Source of the DNA: JANMZO01 sp963763135
GTDB taxonomy: Bacteria; Actinomycetota; Acidimicrobiia; Acidimicrobiales; JANYDT01
NCBI GenBank assembly: GCA_963763135.1
Contig: CAVXNJ010000010.1
Coordinates: 1-64,000, forward strand
DNA length: 64,000 nt
Direction of reading: 5' to 3'
Position 1 is the first letter of the stretch; the number at the start of each line of letters is the position of its first letter. This document shows positions 32,096 through 43,394 of this stretch, one piece after another. The notes under the pieces are model-generated. The model saw only the letters and a program-made list of their open reading frames with translations. It searched no databases and was not told the origin of the DNA. The position numbers were made by a program, and so were the translations under genes.

Positions 32096-33426
32096 TGCCC
32101 GATTTCTTTTCCGATGTAAACAAAAAGGTGGCTCCGGCTGGCACCGATCCCGGTGACGGACTCGGCTACAAGATCTACAACCCCGACCGGATCGTCGCCG
32201 GCAAGCGGATGGAGGACCACCTCCGGATTGCGGTCTGTTACTGGCACAGCTTCAACTGGGCCGGGAGCGACGTGTTCGGTGCCGGCACCTTCGACCGTCC
32301 GTGGATGCTGGCCGGCGTTGACCCGATGAAAGCCGCGCAGGCCAAGCAAGACGCGGCGTTCGAGTTCTTCGAAAAGCTTGGAACGCCCTACTACTGCTTC
32401 CACGACGTCGACATGGCCCCCGAGGGCACCACGCTGAAGAAGTCGAAGGCCAATCTCGACGCATTGGTCGAGCGGGCCGCAAAGAAGCAGGCGAAGAGCG
32501 GCGTCAAGTTGCTGTGGGGAACTGCGAACCTGTTCTCCCATCCTCGCTATGCGGCCGGCGCCGCAACCAATCCCGACCCCGACGTGTTCACGTATGCGGC
32601 CGGACAGGTCCGCAACATGCTCGAGGCCACGCATCGACTCGGCGGCGAAAACTACGTTCTCTGGGGCGGACGCGAGGGCTACGAGACCCTGCTCAACACC
32701 CGCATGCGCCAGGAGGCGGACCAGCTGGCCCGGTTCCTGCACCTGGTGGTCGAGCACAAGAAGAAGATCGGCTTCAAAGGCACGCTGCTGCTCGAGCCGA
32801 AGCCACAAGAGCCCACGAAGCACCAGTACGACTACGACTGCGCAACGGTTCACGGGTTCCTCGAACGTTACGACCTCGTCGGGGAATACTTCGTCAACAT
32901 CGAAGTGAACCATGCGACGCTCTCCGGTCATTCGTTCCATCACGAGGTGTCCTACGCCCTCGACAACGGCATCTTCGGCAGTGTCGACGCCAACCGTGGT
33001 GACCCGCAGAACGGGTGGGACACCGACCAGTTCCCCAACTCGGTCGAGGAACTCTCGCTCGCGATGTACGAGATCCTTCGCGCCGGAGGGCTGAAGACCG
33101 GTGGTTTCAACTTCGACACCAAATTGCGCCGCCAGAGCATGGATCGCGCTGATCTCTTCCACGGCCACATCGGCGGAATCGACACGCTTGCGCAGTCGCT
33201 GCTCGTCGCTGCGAATCTCGTCGAAAGCGGCGTTCTCGAAACGGCCCGGAACACGCGCTACAGCGGTTGGGAGTCAAAGGCCGGCAAGGCGATCCTCGCC
33301 GGAAAGACGACCCTGGCCAAACTGGCCGACCAGGCCATGGCCGGCGATGTCGACCCCAAACCGGTGTCGGGCCGCCAAGAACTCCTGGAAAACCAGGTCA
33401 ATCACGCAATCTGGTCAGCCCGCTGA
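32095..33426 (+). CDS. xylA: xylose isomerase (class II)
   Basis: Interconverts D-xylose and D-xylulose. The 443-residue length and the N-terminal block MEDHLRIAVCYWHSFNWAG, GTFDRPW mark the longer class II form seen in proteobacteria, Thermotoga and others, not the shorter (~390) class I form usual in Streptomyces. Catalytic CFHDVD (His103, Asp106), LLEPKPQEPTKHQYDYD and the metal ligands in SVDANRGDPQNGWDTDQFP are present. Divergent from the ROK repressor. No xylulokinase gene is in the window. Transfer of the class II type is possible but untested. Confidence 0.95.
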   Translation: MPDFFSDVNKKVAPAGTDPGDGLGYKIYNPDRIVAGKRMEDHLRIAVCYWHSFNWAGSDVFGAGTFDRPWMLAGVDPMKAAQAKQDAAFEFFEKLGTPYYCFHDVDMAPEGTTLKKSKANLDALVERAAKKQAKSGVKLLWGTANLFSHPRYAAGAATNPDPDVFTYAAGQVRNMLEATHRLGGENYVLWGGREGYETLLNTRMRQEADQLARFLHLVVEHKKKIGFKGTLLLEPKPQEPTKHQYDYDCATVHGFLERYDLVGEYFVNIEVNHATLSGHSFHHEVSYALDNGIFGSVDANRGDPQNGWDTDQFPNSVEELSLAMYEILRAGGLKTGGFNFDTKLRRQSMDRADLFHGHIGGIDTLAQSLLVAANLVESGVLETARNTRYSGWESKAGKAILAGKTTLAKLADQAMAGDVDPKPVSGRQELLENQVNHAIWSAR

Positions 33427-33437
33427 CCGATCGACAG

Positions 33438-33472
33438 GTGGTGCGTCAGCGCTTGCGCGCCTGACGCACCAC
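33438..33472. terminator. terminator between convergent xylA and anti-sigma gene
   Basis: GTGGTGCGTCAG (33438-33449) and CTGACGCACCAC (33461-33472) form a perfect 12-bp stem with an 11-base loop. It begins 12 bases after the xylA stop and overlaps the last codons of the anti-sigma gene, so it probably serves both convergent transcripts. Confidence 0.78.
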
Positions 33473-33754
33473 GAGTGCGGCCACCGACGCGATACCAACG
33501 CTTCCCGCGCCTGAAGCGATCCGCTTGACGACCCGCGCCCTTCGGTTGACCGGTGGAGGAAACGGGACGGCGGACCCGAGATGGCGGAGCATTCCCGATA
33601 GTCGCTTCTGATCGTCGAGACGCCGGCGGCAGCCGTGGCAATCTCGCAGGTGACGGCGAAGGCGAAGATCAATCGGGCCGCCGTCGACCGCCGAGGGAAG
33701 CGACTGACGAACCAGCCGACATTCACGCCGGCGTCGAATGGCGCCGGAAATCAT
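33446..33754 (-). CDS. zinc-finger anti-sigma factor (zf-HC2 type)
   Basis: From ATG 33754 this gives 102 residues. Residues about 10-45 contain Cys in RECRLV and then HLRDCHGC, i.e. the H-x3-C-x2-C zinc motif of the ZAS family that holds ECF sigma factors inactive. A short hydrophobic stretch near the C-terminus (ASGAGSVGIASVAALVV) could be a membrane anchor. The start codon overlaps the stop of the sigma gene (ATGA) if the sigma frame is corrected. As the DNA stands, the sigma frame also runs straight into this one and would make a fused 335-residue protein. Confidence 0.75.
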   Translation of the reverse strand: MISGAIRRRRECRLVRQSLPSAVDGGPIDLRLRRHLRDCHGCRRRLDDQKRLSGMLRHLGSAVPFPPPVNRRARVVKRIASGAGSVGIASVAALVVRQARKR

Positions 33755-34453
33755 GCGACTCCGGCCGCTCGCAGCTTCCGAGGAGTTTGGCGGGCGTCGT
33801 CGGCATCGTCGGCAGCGGCGTCGACCCGCACGACGTCTCGCTTGTCCGCCGGCGAAGTTTTTGTACTCCCCTCGATTTCGGCTGACTGTTCCCGTCGGCT
33901 CGTTCTCATCGGCGTCGTCGAAAAGCTCTTCGCGGAGTTTCTGGCGAGCCCGGAACAGCCGCACCTTGGCCGCCGACTCGGAAATTCCGAGCTGCTCGGC
34001 GATCGCGTCGTGGGAGAGGTCGTAGATATCGCGCAGGACGATCACGGAACGCAATTTGCTCGGGAGCGTCGACAGCGCCGCAAGCAACTGGGTGCGCATG
34101 TCGGCATTCTCCGCGCGTTCCTCGGGGTTGCGCTCCTGGCAATCATCGAGCACCCCGGCGTCGGTCGCCAATTCGTCGTGGTCAGCATTTCGACGGCGCT
34201 GCAGCAGCGTATTCGCGGCGTTTGACGTTATGCGGTAGAGCCAGGTCCCGATCTGCGCGTCGCCTCGAAACCGGCGGATGGCACGGAACGCCCGGAGGTA
34301 CGTGTCTTGGACGACGTCGTTTGCGTCTTCGGCGTTTCCGACCAGGCGAAGGGCCAGCGAGTACGTGTCGTCGTAGGTTTCGCGAAACAACGTGGAAAAC
34401 GCATCGGGACAACCGTCCTGTGCTGCGCTCACGGTTTCAGCGAGATCCACCAT
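33751..34453 (-). CDS. ECF-family RNA polymerase sigma factor (probable one-base frame break near the 3' end)
   Basis: Sigma region 2 (FSTLFRETYDDTYSLALRLVG, DVVQDTYLRAFRAIRRFRG, WLYRITSNAANTLL) and region 4 (LPSKLRSVIVLRDIYDLSHDAIAEQLGISESAAKVRLFRARQKLREEL) are complete by about residue 180. After DENE the frame becomes Arg/Cys-rich, which looks like a shadow frame; the neighbouring frame (EQSAEIEGSTKTSPADKRDVV) looks normal and ends in TGA overlapping the anti-sigma ATG. The corrected gene is 703 bases, one over a multiple of three. Either one base is extra or the cell makes a sigma/anti-sigma fusion. Confidence 0.82.
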
Positions 34454-34540
34454 GGGCGCAAACCCTAGCGCGGTGCTCGGTGCAACCGGCGCGTCCCGGT
34501 CGGTTGTCCCGCTTCGCAGGATGCAAGCGGTTGATGACGC

Positions 34541-34572
34541 GAACGAGCCCCGGCCGAAGCCGGGGCTCGTTC
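34541..34572 (-). terminator. terminator after rpmG
   Basis: GAACGAGCCCCGGC and GCCGGGGCTCGTTC make a perfect 14-bp stem with a CGAA loop (TTCG on the minus strand). It lies 26 bases after the rpmG stop and ends the tRNA-Met-tuf-rpmG unit before the sigma gene. Confidence 0.9.
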
Positions 34573-34597
34573 AACTTCATGCGTCGGTTGCGAGGCT

Positions 34598-34762
34598 TTA
34601 GCGGGTTTCCTTGTGGTTCGTGTGAACCCGGTCCCACTTGCAGTACTTCTTCATTTCGATGCGCTCACGGTCGTTGACCTTGTTCTTCATCGTGATGTAG
34701 TTGCGACGCTTGCACTGTTCACACGCCAAGGTGATGGCGATGCGCTTTTCGTTCTTGGCCAT
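34598..34762 (-). CDS. rpmG: 50S ribosomal protein L33
   Basis: This short gene (54 residues, too small for many callers) encodes L33: MAKNEKRIAITLACEQCKRR, then NYITMKNKVNDRERIEMKKYC and an NHKETR end. The first zinc pair CEQC is kept, but the second pair is broken: KKYCKWDR has Asp where zinc-binding L33 has the fourth Cys. It follows tuf copy 2 by 35 bases and was found by reading the gap between tuf and the sigma gene. Confidence 0.93.
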   Translation of the reverse strand: MAKNEKRIAITLACEQCKRRNYITMKNKVNDRERIEMKKYCKWDRVHTNHKETR

Positions 34763-34797
34763 GACTGGTACCTAACTAGAGAGAAGAAGCGGAAAGC

Positions 34798-35985
34798 TTA
34801 CTTCAGGATCTTGACGACGCGGCCAGCACCAACCGTGCGACCACCCTCACGGATAGCAAACTTGAGACCCTCGTCCATAGCGATCGGCTTGCCCAACTGA
34901 ATCGTCACACTGATGTTGTCGCCGGGCATAACCATCTCGGTACCCTCAGGCAGATTGATCGTGCCCGTAACGTCCGTCGTACGGAAATAGAACTGCGGAC
35001 GATAATTATTGAAGAACGGCGAGTGACGACCACCCTCATCCTTCGTCAACACATAAATGTTCGACTCGAAGTCAGTGTGGGGTGTGATGGAGCCCGGCTT
35101 GCAAAGAACCTGGCCGCGCTCAACATCTTCCTTCTTCGTGCCACGAAGCAACGCACCAATGTTGTCGCCAGCCTGACCCTGATCCAGCAGCTTGCGGAAC
35201 ATCTCCACACCCGTACACGTCGTCTTCTGCGTATTCCGCAAACCAACGATCTCAATTTCATCGCCAACCTTCACGATGCCCTGCTCAACCTTGCCCGTAA
35301 CCACCGTGCCACGCCCGGTAATCGTGAACACGTCTTCCACCGGCATCAAGAACGGCTTATCAAGCGCACGAGCGGGTTCCTTGATGAACTCATCACAAGC
35401 CGCCATGAGATCCATGATCTTCGCTGCCCACACCGGATCACCCTCAAGCGCCTTCAACGCCGAAACACGCACGACCGGGGTGTCATCACCCGGGAACTCA
35501 TACGAGGTCAACAACTCACGAACCTCAAGCTCAACCAGCTCAAGAAGTTCCTCGTCATCAACCGCGTCAGCCTTATTCAACGCGACCACGATGCCCGGAA
35601 CACCAACCTGGCGGGCCAACAACACATGCTCACGAGTCTGCGGCATCGGACCATCAGTCGCCGCAACCACCAGGATTGCGCCGTCAACCTGAGCAGCGCC
35701 CGTGATCATGTTCTTCACATAGTCAGCGTGACCCGGCATATCCACATGCGCATAATGACGATTATCCGTCTCATACTCAACGTGAGCGATCGAGATCGTA
35801 ATACCACGAGCCTTCTCTTCCGGAGCCTTGTCAATCTGATCAAACGGCGTAAACGCAGTCGACGGATTGTGATCATGCAACGTCTTCGTAATGGCAGCAG
35901 TCAACGTCGTCTTACCATGGTCAATATGGCCCATAGTGCCAATATTCAAGTGCGGCTTATTCCGCTCAAACTTCTGCTTAGCCAT
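34798..35985 (-). CDS. tuf: elongation factor Tu, copy 2 (intact)
   Basis: A complete 395-residue EF-Tu with G1 GHIDHGKTT, DMPGHADY, NKADAV and the C-terminal barrel domains. Apart from the frame break the protein matches copy 1 residue for residue where both can be read, and the first 600 coding bases differ at only a few sites. Identity reaches through the ribosome binding site (GAAGGATTTCCTCTA) and stops there, as expected from gene conversion. The gene lies between tRNA-Met and rpmG. It uses more T- and A-ending codons than its neighbours, the bias of a very highly expressed gene. Confidence 0.98.
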   Translation of the reverse strand: MAKQKFERNKPHLNIGTMGHIDHGKTTLTAAITKTLHDHNPSTAFTPFDQIDKAPEEKARGITISIAHVEYETDNRHYAHVDMPGHADYVKNMITGAAQVDGAILVVAATDGPMPQTREHVLLARQVGVPGIVVALNKADAVDDEELLELVELEVRELLTSYEFPGDDTPVVRVSALKALEGDPVWAAKIMDLMAACDEFIKEPARALDKPFLMPVEDVFTITGRGTVVTGKVEQGIVKVGDEIEIVGLRNTQKTTCTGVEMFRKLLDQGQAGDNIGALLRGTKKEDVERGQVLCKPGSITPHTDFESNIYVLTKDEGGRHSPFFNNYRPQFYFRTTDVTGTINLPEGTEMVMPGDNISVTIQLGKPIAMDEGLKFAIREGGRTVGAGRVVKILK

Positions 35986-36038
35986 TAGAGGAAATCCTTC
36001 AGGATGGAGTCGTAACGATGAAAGAAGTACTGCCGTTG

Positions 36039-36112
36039 TAGCGGTGGTCGGGCTCGATCCGACGACCTCACGATTATGAGTCGTGCGCTCTAACCAGCTG
36101 AGCTACACCGCC
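36039..36112 (-). tRNA. tRNA-Met (CAT anticodon, elongator type)
   Basis: A 74-base cloverleaf on the minus strand: acceptor GGCGGTG with CACCGCT (one G-U pair), D arm GCTCAGCTGGTTAGAGC, anticodon arm CACGA-CTCATAA-TCGTG and T arm GTCGG-ATCGAGC-CCGAC. The normal 1-72 pair and lack of the GGG/CCC anticodon stem exclude initiator tRNA. A tRNA-Ile with modified CAT cannot be excluded formally. It precedes tuf copy 2. Confidence 0.93.
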
Positions 36113-36217
36113 CGGGCGTACGCTCCAGAGCAGGACTCGGTTGAATCCCGAACTAGAGCCCGAAGATTCTACATCACAGAAGACAGGGTCAGACGCAATA
36201 CGAGAGGACCTCGCACG

Positions 36218-38881
<2,664 letters not shown>

Positions 38882-38957
38882 GGTGTCTTCCGGTTCGTCG
38901 TGAATGGATCGGGGCGAGCGCTAAAGGATGTGTGAGGGCACGAACTGCGACGGCGGT

Positions 38958-40964
38958 TCAGGTCTCGCGGCGTCGACCGCCGCCGAGACCGAAGCCCGGG
39001 CGGTCGTCGACGAACGGTGGGGGCCGCGTCGGGTCACGCCAATATGGCGTCGCCTCATCTGGCGGCGTCTGTTGGGGCGGCGGGGCCTGCTGGCCCGGAG
39101 CTGCCTGAGCGGGTGTCGCTCCCGACCCGGTAATGGTGACGTCGAAGCCGTCCTTCGCTCTGACCACGCCCTTTACCTTCGCGGCAGCTGCGTCGAACGC
39201 CGTGCGCTCAACGGAACCTCGCTTGTCACTGTTGTTGATCAGGATCACGAGGTTCTGCAGGACGGGCGTTGCGAGGGCCGCGTCGGCTGCTAGCGCGTCG
39301 ACAACACGTTGGATGATGATCTCCGCGACAGACTGGTTGAGCGCTGCTCCGGCGAATGCACCAGCGTTGATGGATGTCGACAGCATCGTGACCCGGAAGT
39401 ACACGATCGGCGCCTTCGGGTGCTTCGAGTTCCAGGCCGCGATTTCGGCGAGGGCGTCGGAGTAGACATCGCCGTAGGTCTTCGGGTCGGTCAGGCCGGT
39501 CGCCGAGAGATCCGGTGCCGCGGAGTACATCATCCCGAGCACGTTGTCGCCGATCGAACCCGGTACGACGCTCAGCGGCACGAGGAACGACGTAAGGCGG
39601 TCCTGTCGGGTTGGGTTGGCGGCCGAGTCGGTGGCGTAGGACCCGGAGCCCCACTTGGCGTCGTACGCACCGGCAATCGTCTGATTGACCGGAGGGGATT
39701 GCCCGGCGACGAGACCTTCGAAGATCTGGTTGAGACCGCCGATGTTGCCGGTGCCGCCGTCGTCGACCATGTAGTAAATCCCGGTCTTCGCGCTCCCGGC
39801 GTTCTGCGACACGAGCAGGCCCGGGCCGAGTGTCGTGTTGTCGAGCACCTTGACCCAGTCACCGTTCGACGCCGTCTCATACAGGAAGCGAGCTGTCTTC
39901 GGCTGGCGCGGCCCGAGCGGAGCAAGCGGACCCTTGATTGGCGTCGGCCCACCGTGCTTCTGGCCGCCCTGGTTCTGGCCGCCGACCTGACCCGTCGGGT
40001 CAGCCGGGTCGATCGATGGCGCGTTCGATGGATCGTTCAGGTTCGCGAGCGTGTAATAAAAGCTTTCGATGAAGCCCCGCAGCGACGTGATCGTCTCGGG
40101 CGTCGTGTGATCGAGGAACGCGGCGTTGCGGATCTTGCGGTACTCGTGGGTGTACGGGAGCAGCCAGTCCGGTCCGGGCTTTACCCCGTTCGGGAGTTTG
40201 TTGAACGCAGCGTCGGCGGCAGCGCGGGCCCGGCTGTCAGCGTTAGCGACGGCATCTTCGAGCTTCACGACGATCTTGCACAGGTGATCGACGGCCATGG
40301 CCAGGTACTGTTCCAGATCGGTGCGGGCCTTACCCCGGATCGTCATCCAGTCGTTCTTGCCCTTCAGGCCGAGCGTCACCGCTACGTATTTGAGCGTGGA
40401 GATGTACACGGCATGCAGTGTCGTGTGGCCCTGCGCGAATGTCGCCGCGAACTTGACGTCGTCGACCGTCGTGACCGGGTCGGTCGGCAGCGCGGGAAAG
40501 GCCGTGCAACAGTCCGTGATCGCGGGATCGAACGTCATTGTGCCGAGGCGGTCGATCGCCGCCGGGTCGTCGTGGAGGTTCGTGACCAGCGCCACCACGT
40601 CTGGATTGCCGAGCAGGTTTGTGATGGCGGTCGGGCCATCGGCCTTCGAGCCCTCGGCCGTCCAGTTCCGGGCGTCGCCGTCGGTTTGTGACCGATGCAT
40701 CTGTAGCCGGGCTATCAGATTGAGGTTGGTGTCATCGGCCGTTCCGAGCAGCTTTACGATCTCCTTGCCGAGGTCGTTGATGGCCTGTTCGGCGGAGTAG
40801 GTATCTCGGGGCTCCTCGCCACCGGCGTACGCGTCGAACACCGCACCGAGAATGCTGAGGCCGGCCGCGAGCCCGGCGCCGACGACCGGCAGCGCGAACG
40901 CGACCATCTGGGCCTGCTGCAGCACCACGTCGAGTTGCCGCTGATCGTCGCTCACGTAGGTCAT
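38958..40964 (-). CDS. 668-residue protein of unknown function with N-terminal hydrophobic helical segment (island gene 3)
   Basis: The ATG at 40964 follows GGAGG and gives 668 residues; the longer open frame upstream is discarded. After a short polar start, residues 18-45 form a Gly/Ala-rich hydrophobic stretch (ALPVVGAGLAAGLSILGAVFD), followed by a mostly helical region to about 340. A Gly/Gln-rich linker (residues about 350-375) leads to an alpha/beta region containing VYFRVTMLSTSINAGAFAGA, and the tail is Pro-rich ending RPGFGLGGGRRRET. There is no signal peptide. The hydrophobic hairpin-like segment within a helical bundle recalls pore-forming proteins, but I recognise no family and claim none. 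It lies 76 bases before gene 4. Confidence 0.68.
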   Translation of the reverse strand: MTYVSDDQRQLDVVLQQAQMVAFALPVVGAGLAAGLSILGAVFDAYAGGEEPRDTYSAEQAINDLGKEIVKLLGTADDTNLNLIARLQMHRSQTDGDARNWTAEGSKADGPTAITNLLGNPDVVALVTNLHDDPAAIDRLGTMTFDPAITDCCTAFPALPTDPVTTVDDVKFAATFAQGHTTLHAVYISTLKYVAVTLGLKGKNDWMTIRGKARTDLEQYLAMAVDHLCKIVVKLEDAVANADSRARAAADAAFNKLPNGVKPGPDWLLPYTHEYRKIRNAAFLDHTTPETITSLRGFIESFYYTLANLNDPSNAPSIDPADPTGQVGGQNQGGQKHGGPTPIKGPLAPLGPRQPKTARFLYETASNGDWVKVLDNTTLGPGLLVSQNAGSAKTGIYYMVDDGGTGNIGGLNQIFEGLVAGQSPPVNQTIAGAYDAKWGSGSYATDSAANPTRQDRLTSFLVPLSVVPGSIGDNVLGMMYSAAPDLSATGLTDPKTYGDVYSDALAEIAAWNSKHPKAPIVYFRVTMLSTSINAGAFAGAALNQSVAEIIIQRVVDALAADAALATPVLQNLVILINNSDKRGSVERTAFDAAAAKVKGVVRAKDGFDVTITGSGATPAQAAPGQQAPPPQQTPPDEATPYWRDPTRPPPFVDDRPGFGLGGGRRRET

Positions 40965-41131
40965 GGCTGTGCCTCCGAGGGTGGTTCGTGTCGGTGTTTG
41001 CGTGTGCGAGTGTCCATCTGTTCTAAGGCTCCCCTGCCGGCCCCTCGACCGCAGCAACAAAGCCATCGCCGCCGAACGGACCGAACGGATCGAACGGTGA
41101 CTGCGGCGGGATCGCCGGGTCGCCGAGATCC

Positions 41132-41884
41132 TTAGGCGGTGATCACCACAAACAGGTTGTCCTCGACCCAACGGACATTGACGACGAGATCGCGGAGCGT
41201 TCCCGTCGGGTCCGTCGTGGTGAAGCTGCGGGGGTCGAGGTTCGCCGGCGGCGGCGTCGTGAACTGGTCGACCCACCCCTGGGGCGAGGACGCCGTGACC
41301 GATACCTTCGTTTGACCTTCGCTGAGCGACACCGTGAAGCTCCGCCCCCCGACAACGAAGTAGTGCGCTGCGTCGAGCGCGCTGACGTAGTCTGCGCTTC
41401 GCGTTGCGTCGATCGTGAGGATGCGCGGATCGTTCTCGAGTGCGAAGTCGATGGTGAACGTCACATCCGGGTGATTGGAAAAGCCGATGGTCTGCTCAAA
41501 CGTCCAGCTACCGATCGCGGATCCACCGCCGGGTGGTGGCCGGTCGATCCAGTCGGTCATCGCATCACCGAGGTGGTCGTTCGGGTTGTCGACCTTGACA
41601 GGTGAGGGGGTCGGCGACCCGGTCGCGTCGGGCACTATGGGTTGGGCGACGAGGAGACTCGACGTCGTGACGGGCTTCGCCGGCGCGATCCATCCCGGGT
41701 ACTGCGAGATGACGCGAAGCGTGAGCCAGTAGGCGTTTGCTGCCTTTACGGCTGTCGTGCTCGGAAGAAACGGGCCGAGGTAATGCATGCCGCCGAAGTC
41801 GGCCGGGGGACACACCGTACCGGGGAGATCGAAGACGTCCTTCGGGACAAACATCACCTCGACGTTGTCCAGAGCGGTTGGCAC
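41132..41884 (-). CDS. 250-residue protein of unknown function, paralog of the next gene upstream (island gene 2)
   Basis: Starts at a GTG and shares with island gene 1 a set of conserved blocks: DNVEVMFVP-D-FDLP at the N-terminus, YLGPFLP, PGWIAP, DWIDRPPPGG-SAIGSWTFEQT in the middle, NHPDVTFT and FALENDPR-LTIDAT, and FVVIT at the C-terminus. Composition suggests an all-beta fold. No signal peptide or membrane helix is seen. It lies 167 bases before gene 3 and 97 bases after gene 1. I do not recognise the family. Confidence 0.68.
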   Translation of the reverse strand: MPTALDNVEVMFVPKDVFDLPGTVCPPADFGGMHYLGPFLPSTTAVKAANAYWLTLRVISQYPGWIAPAKPVTTSSLLVAQPIVPDATGSPTPSPVKVDNPNDHLGDAMTDWIDRPPPGGGSAIGSWTFEQTIGFSNHPDVTFTIDFALENDPRILTIDATRSADYVSALDAAHYFVVGGRSFTVSLSEGQTKVSVTASSPQGWVDQFTTPPPANLDPRSFTTTDPTGTLRDLVVNVRWVEDNLFVVITA

Positions 41885-41981
41885 TACCGGTGTCCCGTCG
41901 TCACGTTTGGGATGTTAACCCACCTCTTTCCGACATGCTACGGCCCACTCGCAGTTCTTGGCACCGCACCGGGCCGAGCAG

Positions 41982-42797
41982 TTACCGACCGAACGGAGTG
42001 TCGTTGACCGGCACCGCGGGGTCGCCGAAGTCCTTCGGGGTGATGACCACGAACAGGTTGTTGTCAATCCACCGCACGTTCACGATGAGGTCGCACAACG
42101 TTCCGGTCGGATCCGACGTCGAGAAGCTGCGAGCAGCGGGAATGACCACCGGCGGGCGCGGGATGTTGTACTGATTGCTGTGGACCGATGTGCCCGGGTG
42201 GGAGTCCGCAACAGACGTGGAGGTCGAACCTTCGGTGAGTGCGACGGTGTAGCTGCGGGTACCGGTCACGTAATCGAAATCACTACCTATGTCCTGGTCG
42301 TAGTCGTCACCCAATGTTGCATCGATGGTGAGAAGGCGTGGGTCGTTCTCCAGGGCGAATTCGAATGTGAAGGTCACATCCGGATGGTTGATCGGGCCCC
42401 GGGTCTGCTCGAACGTCCAGCTGCCGATCGCGGATGGGCCGCCGGGCGGTGGTCGGTCGATCCAGTCGTTCATCGTGACGCCGAGGTTTACGGAATCGGA
42501 CTGCCTCGGCGAGGGTATCGGGAGTCCGGCCGGGTCAACGACGATTGGCTGGGCGACGATGAGGCTCGAGGTTTTGACGGGCACCACCGGTGCGATCCAC
42601 CCGGGGAACTGCGAGATCAACCGCAACGTCAACCGGTACGCATTCGATGCCGGCACCGCCGAGGTGTTGGGAAGGAACGGGCCGAGATACTGCATTCCGT
42701 TGGGTGGACCGCCCGGCCCGGACACGATCCGGGGAAGATCGAAGGCGTCCGTCGGGACGAACATCACCTCCACGTTGTCTACAGCAGCTGTCGTCAC
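41982..42797 (-). CDS. 271-residue protein of unknown function, paralog of island gene 2 (island gene 1)
   Basis: First gene of the four-gene operon, from a GTG at 42797. It is homologous over its full length to island gene 2, with the same blocks (DNVEVMFVPTDAFDLP, YLGPFLPN, DWIDRPPPGGPSAIGSWTFEQT split by one residue change, FVVITPKDFGD at the end) and a longer C-terminal tail. Two such paralogs in tandem suggest they assemble with each other or took on separate partners. Upstream lies the repeat-rich, tRNA-fragment region, where its promoter must be. Function unknown. Confidence 0.68.
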   Translation of the reverse strand: MTTAAVDNVEVMFVPTDAFDLPRIVSGPGGPPNGMQYLGPFLPNTSAVPASNAYRLTLRLISQFPGWIAPVVPVKTSSLIVAQPIVVDPAGLPIPSPRQSDSVNLGVTMNDWIDRPPPGGPSAIGSWTFEQTRGPINHPDVTFTFEFALENDPRLLTIDATLGDDYDQDIGSDFDYVTGTRSYTVALTEGSTSTSVADSHPGTSVHSNQYNIPRPPVVIPAARSFSTSDPTGTLCDLIVNVRWIDNNLFVVITPKDFGDPAVPVNDTPFGR

Positions 42798-42885
42798 CGG
42801 TCGCTCCGATCCGCTCTACGTGAGGATTCCAGAGGGACCATATCCCAAGACCGCTCTGGTGGCCATCGGTCGTAGCGACCGGCAA

Positions 42886-42938
42886 GCTGTTCGTGGGCGC
42901 CCTCGCTGTTTGGGGACACGGTCGGAATCGAACCGACC
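42886..42938 (-). repeat. partial tRNA-Thr 3'-end copy 1
   Basis: The block GGTCGGAATCGAACCGACC (42920-42938) matches the T arm of tRNA-Thr at 43497-43513, and the bases below it (CGCCCTCGCTGTTTGGGGACAC) match the tail of copy 3. There is no D arm or anticodon arm, so it is a fragment. Confidence 0.75.
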
Positions 42939-43042
42939 GGACTCAGTGCGTTCCTCGTTGCGGTGTGGGTGCAACCCTCGGTTGCGGGCGTGAGAAAGGT
43001 GCGATGGGTTTCCGAGGTATCGGGTCGTCCAACGTCGGGCTA

Positions 43043-43139
43043 GTGGTACCCAACGTTGGGCTTCCGGTCGTGCCGCGACCGAGATTTCGGTGGGTTGGGT
43101 ACTTCCAGCTGGTCGGTTGGAGGCGTGTCGGGCGGAGTT
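43043..43139 (+). repeat. repeat family R1, copy a
   Basis: A 97-bp unit starting GTGGTACCCAACGTTGGGC and ending GGCGGAGTT, repeated with one mismatch at 43195-43291. The CCCAACGTTGGG palindrome and the block GGTTGGGTACTTCC are shared with the reverse-oriented copies at 54944-55330. Confidence 0.9.
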
Positions 43140-43194
43140 CGGCAGGTGCCGGTCCGGTGGGCGCCGGCATATTGGGTCGCCCGACTTCGGGCTC

Positions 43195-43291
43195 GTGGTA
43201 CCCAACGTTGGGCTTCCGGTCGTGCGGCGACCGAGATTTCGGTGGGTTGGGTACTTCCAGCTGGTCGGTTGGAGGCGTGTCGGGCGGAGTT
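43195..43291 (+). repeat. repeat family R1, copy b
   Basis: Near-identical to copy a with a spacing of 152 bp; the similarity also reaches some 25 bases to the left of each unit in weaker form. It lies between copy a and the tRNA-Thr fragments. Confidence 0.9.
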
Positions 43292-43343
43292 GGGTTTTGG
43301 GCGCGCCGGTCCGTGGAGTTGTCGAAGTTGGGTCGAGAGGCAC

Positions 43344-43360
43344 GGTCGGAATCGAACCGA
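43344..43360 (-). repeat. partial tRNA-Thr 3'-end copy 2
   Basis: GGTCGGAATCGAACCGA matches the T arm of tRNA-Thr, and GAGGCAC below it matches the shared tail in shortened form. It is the smallest of the three fragments. Confidence 0.65.
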
Positions 43361-43394
43361 GGACTGTGCTTGTCGCTTCACCGGCACCGGGACG

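Noticed and set aside
32038..33168. N-terminal extension of the ROK repressor
   Set aside because: The extra residues are antisense to xylA. The HTH begins just after ATG 32037, where ROK repressors normally start.
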